Positions 35,601 to 44,700 of a stretch of 64,000 nucleotides of DNA are shown piece by piece. Source of the DNA: Pachypanchax playfairii. Its lineage: Eukaryota > Chordata > Actinopteri > Cyprinodontiformes > Aplocheilidae. Made by a program: the position numbers and the translations under genes. The notes beneath the pieces were generated by a model. That model was not told where the DNA came from. It made no database searches and saw only the letters and a list, made by a program, of their open reading frames with translations. The stretch is from the NCBI GenBank assembly GCA_006937955.1, contig SSNP01000010.1:2023806-2087805 (forward strand), read 5' to 3'. Within the stretch, counting starts at the first letter, position 1, and every line of letters starts with the position of its first letter.

Positions 35601-36786
35601 ATAAGCTGCTGAAGCATAAGTTACATTGTGACCTGATCAGGTGGTGAAAAGTTTCCTTGTGACAAAATAACTGGTTTAGACTCGTCATGTATCATCTGCA
35701 GCTGTTTCCCCTCCAGTCTTCACTCTTCAGGGTTCGTTTGGTTTCATTTTAGATGGAAGTTTTTTGTTTTCACTTTTTGATGTTTTTCCGTTTTAAAGTT
35801 TTGAAATTGATGGACTTTGATTATAGTGTTGTGGGTAAATTTGTTATTTTTTTCATTAAGCATGGAGTAGCATGACAACTATACAACTGATTCATATAAA
35901 TCTAAAGTGAACTTTGGTAGAAGTGTGTAAACTGGATACAGAGAATGTTTAGAACCCTGGATGGAAGTTCTGAATGTGTACGATGTTGTCGTGTTGTTCT
36001 AGTCTCCTCCCAGTAAGAAGAGGAAACTGGAGAAGCCTCAGAAGCCGCTGTCCTTCACGCTTCCAGAGGCGGGAGTGAAAGAGCTGCAGGTGAAGGCCTC
36101 TGCTGCAGGCGGCGCCACCGCCAGCTCTGTGGACATCGTTACAGTTCTGCTGGAGAAGACGCTCACTGAGCTGAAGGTGAGCCTAACAGACACTGTGTTT
36201 GTGGGTCTCGTGTTCTGGTTGTGTTTTTATTATCTGGACTCTGATGGTCCTGTCTGGTTCTACACAGGTGCTGCATAAGCGCATCCCGTGTATAAAACAG
36301 CAGCAGAGTCTCTTTCTGACCGCGGTGGAGAACACCTGGATCCACGGACGACAGAAGCGACGCGAACAGAACCGTCAACTGAGAGAACTTCCCAGAGCTC
36401 CTCAAACCAGCATGACCACGACGCCTCCAGCAGGAACATCCACGTCCCTCCTCAACCAACCGGCCAGCAGCAGCCAGGAGGAAAAGACTGCGTCATCAAA
36501 TGAATCAAGCAAAGAAGAAACAAGAAACCCGACTGGAGAAGAAGACTGGCCGTCAGAAGATGCAGCAGGTCCAGATGCAAACATGGAGTCCTCCACCGCC
36601 ACCCTGAAACCTCGAGTCCAGGGTCCTGCTGAACACTTCCTGTTCAAATGTTTACTGAACGTGATCCCAGAGGAGAGAGACGTGGTGGTCGAGATGCACT
36701 GGGTTGAAGGTCAGAACAAAGATCTGATGAATCAGCTGCGCACCTACCTGAGGAACACACTTTTAAAATCTGTGGCCAAAGTTTAA
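17616..36786 (+). CDS. mettl16: METTL16, U6/MAT2A RNA N6-adenosine methyltransferase
   Basis: Nine coding exons: 17616-17743, 21862-22049, 22761-22901, 27550-27665, 27802-27944, 30019-30088, 30970-31059, 36003-36176, 36268-36786; total 1569 nt, 522 aa (human 562). The N-terminal module begins MSLNKSMHPRNRYKDKPPDF, with the SAM-site motif GIDIGTGASCIYPLLGA and the catalytic NPPF at residues 180-183 (27630-27641). The C-terminal exon holds a poorly conserved acidic linker and then the conserved RNA-binding VCR part ending with EMHWVEGQNKDLMNQL. Family knowledge: METTL16 methylates A43 of U6 snRNA and hairpins of the MAT2A 3' UTR, coupling SAM level to MAT2A splicing. The loop before GIDIG is four residues shorter than in human. 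Intron 3 carries a large satellite and intron 7 a LINE minisatellite, yet all splice sites look sound. Confidence 0.97.
18096..18357 (+). mobile_element. Retroposon 3' tail (RTE-like family)
   Basis: It starts gaaaagcactcggagagcgc, contains cctgaaattttcatcgaaat and gttgagttatcctgctaa, and ends cctccttggcggaggtaaa. This pattern recurs widely in fish and other animals as the 3' end of a non-LTR element or its SINE partner. I recall it as RTE-like but am not certain of the family. Confidence 0.6.
19861..19926. repeat. Palindromic relic of a DNA transposon
   Basis: A perfect 11-bp inverted repeat with a 2-bp spacer (ggtatcggtta at 19891-19901, partner at 19904-19914) follows gggacacactgatact. 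The 'gatac/tatcgg' palindrome resembles the ends of a common fish hAT-type MITE. Only a fragment remains. Confidence 0.45.
23046..23435. mobile_element. hAT-like MITE adjoining the satellite
   Basis: A perfect 14-bp inverted repeat, gtgtttccattacc at 23046-23059 and ggtaatggaaacac at 23422-23435, frames about 390 bp with no coding frame. The satellite begins 10 bp beyond the right arm. A sequence at the far end of the satellite (gtggaaaagggg, 27206-27217) resembles the inverted form of the left-end cccttttc, so the true right end may now be displaced to about 27220. Confidence 0.55.
23446..27204. repeat. 3.76-kb satellite on a 5-bp register in mettl16 intron 3
   Basis: The whole array can be read as 5-bp modules: tgccg, tgctg, acccg, taccg and variants (tatcg, tattg, tacag, actcg, acctg, cgctg). 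The commonest unit is 20 bp (tgccg-tgctg-acccg-taccg) and 10- and 15-bp forms are mixed in. A longer block with core tcgtacagcgctgacctgta recurs many times, showing higher-order amplification. The array is roughly 65-70% GC and dense in CpG. Minus-strand reading gives stop-free frames of hundreds to over 1300 codons in all three frames, because no module combination yields a stop there. It is intronic and I do not call it coding. Confidence 0.95.
27945..30018 (+). other. mettl16 intron 5, with a 4-base assembly gap
   Basis: Mostly unique AT-rich intron. There are four unknown bases at 29691-29694, followed by three copies of a 12-bp catgtgttcatc-type repeat (about 29711-29745). No exon or full element was recognised. 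Confidence 0.5.
31280..31975 (-). mobile_element. LINE reverse-transcriptase C-terminal fragment
   Basis: The minus strand encodes a degraded peptide with RRWFGHVQRM, then RMLRRELSDRRSRGGQKRRH and MDVVKEDMR. This is the pattern of the C-terminal end of a common fish non-LTR retrotransposon reverse transcriptase (RWFGHVxRR ... GRPKRR ... DVVKEDM). Its upstream part has been expanded into a 39-bp minisatellite. The fragment is non-functional and antisense to mettl16. Confidence 0.75.
31498..31935. repeat. 39-bp minisatellite, about 11 copies, inside a LINE fragment
   Basis: The unit begins ctctgatggactcattcctg and ends with a tcctgtccatcctcgtc-type tail. On the minus strand it encodes a 13-residue unit, MDRIRNESIRGTR. 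One copy near 31640 has two extra bases (gatcctctgtcc), which shifts the frame for part of the array. Copies differ at single bases only, so the expansion is fairly recent. Confidence 0.92.
33870..34030 (-). mobile_element. LINE reverse-transcriptase relic
   Basis: Minus-strand translation gives TCGVLQGCVFGPLRLILDML, a decayed form of the reverse-transcriptase motif CGVPQGSVLGPLLF. The sequence after it has stops. Only a short fossil remains. Confidence 0.55.
35937..35945 (+). promoter_or_regulatory. METTL16 recognition nonamer in mettl16 intron 7
   Basis: The sequence tacagagaa equals the UACAGAGAA target present in U6 snRNA and MAT2A hairpins. It lies on the sense strand 57 bases upstream of exon 8. 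A weak 5-bp stem (taaac/gttta) could enclose it in a 14-base loop. It may be chance; see the findings. Confidence 0.35.
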
Positions 36787-36962
36787 TGACCTGCTTTAAA
36801 AAAATGTATTTTCTGACATTGAACAGGAAGTTATTACTTTTAGAACTCATTTTGAAGTGTTTTTATAAACTATTTCAGTTATTATCAGTATCACATCTGA
36901 TTTTCTACCTTTTAAGGTACTATACATGTAAAACTTGTTCTCAGAGCTGCTTAAACATTTAT

Positions 36963-36968
36963 AATAAA
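36963..36968 (+). promoter_or_regulatory. mettl16 polyadenylation signal
   Basis: AATAAA 177 bases after the mettl16 stop codon, followed by a T-rich stretch (gtgttattttttaac). This is the first good signal and gives a short 3' UTR. Confidence 0.65.
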
Positions 36969-36986
36969 TGTGTTATTTTTTAACAG

Positions 36987-38539
36987 GTTTTCTGTTTTTC
37001 ATTGTTGCAGGAAGTTTATCTGAACACAAGAGGGTGTAAATGTATCCCGTTAGGTTTATTCAAACCCCGTCTTACACACCAAAAATTAAATGTACACAAT
37101 ATTGTGTTTGTTGTTGTAGTTCCTGGAGTTCCTCAGCTTTTCCTGTTAAATGACACTATTATCACTCTGCTGTTGCTGACATACTTCCTCAGTAAGTCAG
37201 TGAATACCAGGAAAAGGTTGAAACATCCAGACTCTTATACACGTAGATCAGCAGTCGTAAACAAACTCAGTTCCTGCTGGTGTCCCACGCTCATCGCTGG
37301 ACTTTGACTCTTCTGGTGTTTGTGTGTGAAAGAGGAAGATGTCAGAAAATAACAGATAATTTGATGCTTTTTATTTATCAGCTCACCGTGAGGTTATTCT
37401 TTAACTTCAGGAGGATGTTTGCTCTGTGAATATCAGCCCAGCTGGACTCGGCTGTTTTTAACTGTGTGGTTCAAAAAATAATCCTTCATGTTGTGAATGC
37501 AGCTCATTTATTTAGAGCTTGTCATTGACAAGTTGATCCCAGCTCTAAAGATGTTTTTTAATCCAAATAACAAAAATAAGCCCCATTAAGACCTGCAGCT
37601 GCACAGTGGGACTAAAGTTATGACAGAATATTATTTTCCTGGAGAAAAATACTTGATGAAATTATAATTTCATCCCAATGTCAAGTTGACGTCGGCTCAT
37701 TTCAGTTGACGAGTTGATTTGGCTGTTTTTACTCTGCCTTTAGAGCACATTGATAGTTTAAAGGTGTATTTCCTTGTGATCTTTAACCATAATTTTTTAA
37801 TAAAAAATGTCTTTTATCATTTCAGATTTTTGGCTTTTAGCGTGGTTGTTGATTAGGGTTGCAGGTCTAAGATTTTCCAGTGATTTATCTAATATTAACG
37901 ATATCTGGCTTTTTTCTGTTTCACTCACTAATTTCTGCTTCTCAGACATTTTTTAGAAGTTTAACAGTCTTCAGGATCCACTGAGTAATGTGACTTTAAA
38001 AAGGTGTCAGACTTTATGAATGAATGAAAAATACTGTAGAAATTAGTTTGGGGTTTGTATATATTTGACCATTAATTAACAAAAACATAACAGTCTCTTT
38101 TCTAACACAAAGTAACAGGATGAGGTACTTTCTCCTTCAATTCACTTGAATATAAATCATCAGTTTCTCATGTGTAAATGTTGTCAGACCTCTGTTTACT
38201 GTTCTCATCTATCAATGATTTAGTTCATGAGCAGTTTATTTCTTTTATAATATCAATTTCTGTGTTTTTTTTAACAGCCCATTTAGAATCAAGGTCCCTT
38301 AAAAGAGTGTTTAAATGTTAAATTTGAATCATTAAAATTTTTACTGGCTGTGAAGAAAATTTCTTGTCTAAAAGTTTCATTATTAAAGAGGTTGTAATGC
38401 ATTTTACAATAATCTTTGCACGTGCTTTGGGTGTTTAAGAGGTACTTTTTGTTGTATTTTTAAGCAACTCTTTTGGGCGTGGATCATCAAACCCTAGTCC
38501 ATGTTCCGTGTTTTGTCTCTCTCCCCGCCCCCTCAGAGG
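36987..38539 (+). other. Spacer between mettl16 and mnt
   Basis: AT-rich intergenic DNA of about 1.5 kb. A CACGTG E-box lies at 38419-38424. I see no gene or clear repeat here. Confidence 0.5.
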
Positions 38540-38776
38540 GGCGTGGCGTCTATTAGTGGGCGGGTCCAAACGCTGCGTGATTCACAAACCGTACTACTTT
38601 GAGCGCCATCTTGTTTGTAACTCCTCTACGTAAGTTGCTAGTTTTTTTCGTGTTTGGGGGCGGGAGGGGATCCGATTACCGTTTGTTCCAGCTTTAGACC
38701 GGGAACTTCTCCTCGTACGGAGGCACACAGGCGCCTCTCACATTCACGGTGCTGCCGTTCCCGCTCACACACAGAA
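38540..38776 (+). promoter_or_regulatory. mnt promoter and 5' UTR
   Basis: A CpG-rich stretch directly before the mnt start. It has a YY1-type motif gcgccatcttg (38603-38613, reverse of CAAGATGGCGC), which in many genes sits at or just after the start site, and a GC-box-like gggggcgggagggg near 38655. The exact start site is not determined. The frame is open upstream of the ATG to 38654, but only the conserved MSIETLLEAA start is supported. Confidence 0.6.
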
Positions 38777-41700
38777 ATGAGCATCGAAACGCTCCTAGAA
38801 GCCGCCAAGTTTTTAGAATTACAAGCGCAGCAACAACAGAAAGCACGTGGTAAGTTTATAATTAATTCTTGGTTTATCTCTTTATCTTTATACTTATTTT
38901 AGATATTAACATCAAGCTAAATTGAAATGTAACAATGGTTCAACTGTTCAGTGAAAATTCACCTGTGGCGCAACAGTTGTCAGATATTTAATTGTACTTT
39001 CATATTCGTTTTGTATGTGACAACTATTGAACTCGTTTCGTTTCCGGTTAAAGTTTGGGCTTTAATGAAAGTGACAGCAGTGTAACGTTGATAATGATTT
39101 TGCTGCAGCGTCACTGCGTTAATAAAGAAACGTGCTGCAGGTTTAAACCCGCTCGTTCTGTTTAATATAAAGGATGTTAGAATGTAGAACAACCAAAACA
39201 TGGAGAGATGAAGGGCGGTGGCGCTCGGAATGCCAAGCTCCTTTTTATATACCTGATCAAGTGACAGCTTGACATGCACGTGCGCGCGACAGTCAGCTCC
39301 CGTGGTCAAAGACATTTAATGTTTTCAACTTTTACAGGGTGTGACGACATCTTTCTGACAACTTCTTCCTCGTTTAAAACTAAAAACAACAAACTCATTT
39401 TCCTCTGTTGGGGGTCTTTGAATGTCTGTCGATGACGCACTATCAACAAACCACGCCCTAATGTGTTAATATTAGTCTGGCCCCACCCCTTTCGCCACGT
39501 GCGTGCTGGGTAACCCTTCCAGAGATCGTCTATAATGAAGATGAGTTATTACTGTGTGCGACCTGCAGCTTAATAAATTATATCTTAAAGCTGAAAAAAC
39601 AAGCCAGATTAACTTCAACCAAAAATATTTATTACGTCAAATTTAATTCCAAAGTAAATGTAAAACATCCGGAGTTTTAAAGGGGGAAAAGAGCCCTGAT
39701 CTAAACCAATTTGAACATCTGTAGAAGGAGCTGACACTGTGTAGAAGGAACCCTCACACGTGAGACAGCTGGATTAGTTCATAAGAAGTGGATCAGAACA
39801 CCTGGTGCAGAAGTCTCAGTTAATAGTTACAGAAACCAGTTATTATTTTTATTAGGTGGTTAAAATGATCCTGTTGAACCAAAGTTTAGTATAAATACCA
39901 TTTCCTCAATTGATTTTCATTATTTTCTTATTTTTGTCTTGTTTTTAATGGAAAAGTGTCAACGATTTTGTCCATCTGTAACCGTCTTCAAGTCATTAAA
40001 GAGGTTTGATTTCAGCTGAGAAATGTCAAAGTTGTAGAGAACAATTATTTAATCAGAAGTATCAATCAAATATCAAAATACTACAACAAAGACATCTAGG
40101 TTAGTTACATTAGCTTTAATTGTTACTGCCCTATGTAGCTTGCTAAGAGGTGTTTGAACTCAGACTCACTGATAAATTAAGACAGTTACTTAAAATTCAG
40201 CATTTTACTTCTTTTGACTTCAGTGACATAAAGATCAGGGTGTCATATGTAAACAATATATAACATCAATAAAATGAACCCCAACATGGAGCCCTGTGGA
40301 ACTCCACAGCAGACAGAGGAGACGTTTCCCAGTTTAACACAGAAAGATTTATCTGTAGAATAAAAGATGAAACACTTAAGGAGATCCCTGAATCACCAGC
40401 TGGTCCCAGAGGAGGAAAACCAAAACACCTTGACTGACTGTTAGATGTAAGTGTGAAGAAATCCGAGTATCACACTTAACAGTGTCTATGGACTATTACT
40501 ACTGACTAAACAGTAATGATAGAGTAGTAATAGTAGTAAGTAAGTAGTAATGTTTCTGTTAGACTCAGAATACAACAGAAACAGAGAAGTCATGGAGGTC
40601 CAGCTCTTCTGTTGATGTTACTCATGTCCCCCAAATCTCTCATCTTTTAAAATCTGTTGGCTGCTGTTTATTCTGTCATGCATGGAATTGGCAGCAGGAC
40701 TCACAAAAAGCTCAGAGTGGGAACTCCTGTTTATATCCTCCTATCTGCATCTACTGCTTTGCTGCATTGGAGAGATCCAGCCCCCCTCTTCCTCCTCTTC
40801 CTCCTCTCTGCTGCTGTAGAGCAGGTCACTGTGCAGAGGAAAGTAGGCCAGTGTCTCTCTATGCAGTTATATAACGTTTATAGAAAACCTTCAGTTTTCA
40901 GGGTTTTTGTGGATTTCAGCTGTGTGTTTGTTCACATCACAACAGTAAACTCCCTCTGCAGAGGAACAATGTGACTAATCATCATAAAGAGGACTCGTAA
41001 AGTCCACCGAACATTTTGTTCTTTGTGTTTGTCAGTGAGACGAGCCACATTTAACCTTAAATAAATCACATGACAGACTGGTGGGTGTGACAGTATGAAT
41101 TCTTCACTATAACCATTTAAATCTTTCATTCCTTCATGTTTTTTTCTTCCCACAATGAGAAACACAGTCAGCAGTTCACTTGTTCACTCAGTTCCTAAAA
41201 ATATTTGCTTAATTTAACAGAAGAGTTTTCTCAGCTATAAGAGTTTTTTAAACTTCTCTGAACTTTGATTTCTTTCAGTTTTCATTCAGGCAATAATAAT
41301 TCTTTTAGAAAGGCAATTTTTGAGACAAAAATCAAAGAAATCTCAGAACATCTTGACTCTAAGCAGAATGACCAGAGACCAGCGTGTATGTCGTGTTGTT
41401 GCTCAGCTGCCAGTTTGTTGGACACAAATAAACGTTTGATGGAGGCGTTGAATCGTTTTACGTCAAGCTGAATGTTGTTGTTTTATAGATCTCAATTTCC
41501 TGAAGTGAACCTCCCGAGGCATAAAGCGTTTTTTATCTTAGGACAGAAAAATAATCAAAACTGAAGTTAAATTCATTTATTAAAAGGACTAATTTCACAT
41601 TTAAATTTTGAGCTGTTGAATTTGGTGTTTTGAGGATCTTATTCTATAAATAAATAGATTTAAAGCTGTTAAATGAAGCAGTAAATGCAGCGTTTTCTCT

Positions 41701-44700
41701 CTCTCAGTAAACTGTGACTGAGATACAGAAACATGTTCCTCCATTGGAACCAGCTAAATCCTTTAGTTAGATTGTGACAGACCCTCCAGCCTCAGAATGT
41801 GGGGGTGTATTACATCACCCATCGAAGCCTCACTCACCTGCTGCTGATGTTGGAAAGTTTCAGACTAAATTCATCGTTACATCTGAAGCTGTTTTCAGGT
41901 GAATTCTTGTTGATTTGTGATTCTAAATCAGATCATTTACATGATGTTCTGATTCAAGTGTTTGATGTTACAAACAGACGTTTTTTCTTCTTTTCACGGG
42001 ATCATAAAGAGTTTTTTGTCATAAACGAATCGTTTAGTTAGAAACAGATTTTTAACTTTGTGTAAGCAGCTGATTTAAAGGAGGAACAGCGTGAAGGTGA
42101 TGAGGTGTTAGAACCTGGAGGTCGGGATGTTCCACTCACTCGTCTTGTTTCTTCTTCAGAAGATGAGTTGAAGGAAAAACTGCGTCTGCTGCAGAAGACA
42201 GAGTTTATTTACCAGGATGTCGGTGACGGTTTGAGGGTCTGCCCAGCACCCGTACCGCCCCCCCTGCCTCCCCCGTCCACGCCTCTCACAGTCACCCCCA
42301 ACCCATCGCTGTCACCCGCCCTGCCGGTTACTGCACGTTCACCTCCTGCTGTTCCTTCTCTGGCCTCCCCTCTGGAGCGAAGCTCCGCCTCCACTCTGTG
42401 TTCTCCACCACCTAAAACTGACCACGCCACCGCTACAGTGACCACCAACCACAGACAGAACCACTACCACCACTCACCGCCAACCGACCCGACCAGCAAC
42501 ACTAAGCCGCTCCAGCAGCTGATCCAGTGTTATCCTGGTCCAGTTCTCCCTGTGCTGCAGCCCGCTGCTCCACCGAACGGCCCCGTCAGCCTGGACAGTC
42601 CTCCTGATGACGGCCGCCAGCTGGACAACAAGAAGAGGCCTGGAGGGTACGTCCATACCACCAACCTGCAGTCAGCTGATGTAATCAGCTGATCAGTTTA
42701 TACTAATGAACCATTAAAGAGCAAATAAACTATAAATATTTCTAAACCTGCTACAAACTGTTTGCACCACAGATCGTTAGTTTGATCATGACAGTAGTTT
42801 GTGTCGTCCTGCAGGGCCGGGACAAGAGAAGTACACAACAAGCTGGAGAAACACAGGTGAGCTGATTCAGCCATGGCGCCGTTTCCCTCGTTATGATTTT
42901 GATTCAGGTGAGTGATTTGTGTCTTTGTCCTCGTCAGACGAGCTCACCTGAAGGAGTGCTTCGAGATGCTGAAGAAGAACATCCCGAACATCGACGAGAA
43001 GAAAACCTCCAACCTGAGCGTGCTGCGAAGCGCCCTGAGATACATCCAGGTTAGTGAGCAGGCGGGTTTCAGGTCATCACAGTTTCATGTTGATGTTTGT
43101 ACAGGTGTGTCAGAATCACCACAAAACTACGTCATCTGCATTCTTACGAGTCTGACAGGTAAAGAGGGCGGGGTCTATGCTGATCATCGTTTCGAGATAC
43201 TTTAATAAAAACCTGGTGATCTGAACACGGAGGCGTGTGACGGTTTGAATCCCTGGCAGCGTTTTTATTGGTTTCCTGTAGGCTGTGAAATGATCAGCAC
43301 ATGACTCACCATGTGTCTGACTCCAACTCTGGCCCAGTTCGTGACCAGTAAAAATGGAAGAGGACGGCGTGCTGCTGACGTGATGCGACCTGCTTTGTGT
43401 TGCGTTCACCTGGCACACTGACCCGCCCGCCGTTCCCTCCTGGTGACACGTAGTGTTTAGTTGTAAATAGTTCATGTATTGTAGGTCACTGCAGCCTCCT
43501 ACACCCAGTCTGTTTGTCTCTGAGTTGTTTTTTATTATTTTAGTGTCAAAGAGAAACAAGAAACGCGTGTTTAGATGCAGCTGGTGTAGACGTGTGTCCC
43601 GGCTGACCACGCTTCTCCCCGTCCTCCTGGCTGCCAGCGGGACAACGAGGACGTGGGCGGAGCAGCTCAGTCAGCGAGCGGTGACACATAAGAGGCTTTG
43701 GGCTCAGCGTCTTGTTTCATTTATTCTGCATGTTCTCAGATGAAACAACTCGTAATCGTCCATCTTGTTACAGAAACTAAAACAAGCTGCCAGATTCTTC
43801 TACAACTTGATCACATGTTCGTCTCTTTAACTTTAAACACGGAGCATCCTGAACGCTCTCCTCTCATCAACACGCAGCCGCGTAAGCCAAGACTGGAAAG
43901 TAAGCTGATGCATTAGCGCGCCACCACTCTACTGCCCCCCCCCCTGAGCTTTTGAAGGCCACATGAGCAGCAAGCACATGGCTAGCCTGAGCCGTGAGAC
44001 GTCACCCCCCCCTCCCTTCTGTGCAGGGGCCCCGCCCAGCTCTGCAACACGCAGGACTCGTTGTACCAACAGGCTTAGCAGCCAGCAGCAGGGAGGTAGT
44101 GTGGAGCAGTAAAAACAAGGCTCAGTTTACCCCCCCCCCCCCANNNNNNNNNNNNNNNNNNNNNNNNNNNNNNNNNNNNNNNNNNNNNNNNNNNNNNNNN
44201 NNNNNNNNNNNNNNNNNNNNNNNNNNNNNNNNNNNNNNNNNNNNNNNNNNNNNNNNNNNNNNNNNNNNNNNNNNNNNNNNNNNNNNNNNNNNNNNNNNNN
44301 NNNNNNNNNNNNNNNNNNNNNNNNNNNNNNNNNNNNNNNNNNNNNNNNNNNNNNNNNNNNNNNNNNNNNNNNNNNNNNNNNNNNNNNNNNNNNNNNNNNN
44401 NNNNNNNNNNNNNNNNNNNNNNNNNNNNNNNNNNNNNNNNNNNNNNNNNNNNNNNNNNNNNNNNNNNNNNNNNNNNNNNNNNNNNNNNNNNNNNNNNNNN
44501 NNNNNNNNNNNNNNNNNNNNNNNNNNNNNNNNNNNNNNNNNNNNNNNNNNNNNNNNNNNNNNNNNNNNNNNNNNNNNNNNNNNNNNNNNNNNNNNNNNNN
44601 NNNNNNNNNNNNNNNNNNNNNNNNNNNNNNNNNNNNNNNNNNNNNNNNNNNNNNNNNNNNNNNNNNNNNNNNNNNNNNNNNNNNNNNNNNNNNNNNNNNN

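Larger units (their letters stand above)
31060..36002 (+). other. mettl16 intron 7
   Basis: Holds a LINE fragment with minisatellite (31280-31975), a reverse-transcriptase relic (33870-34030), a C-run at 33052-33063, and a METTL16-type recognition nonamer near the acceptor (35937-35945). The rest is AT-rich DNA in which I see nothing definite. Confidence 0.55.

Noticed and set aside
36402..36850. Antisense open frames over the last mettl16 exon
   Set aside because: Shadows of the GC-richer coding exon; the sense frame is conserved METTL16.
42105..42159. mnt exon 2 starting at an ATG at 42105
   Set aside because: A good acceptor (cttcttcag) precedes 42160 and its phase joins exon 1 exactly. 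The upstream frame is intronic.
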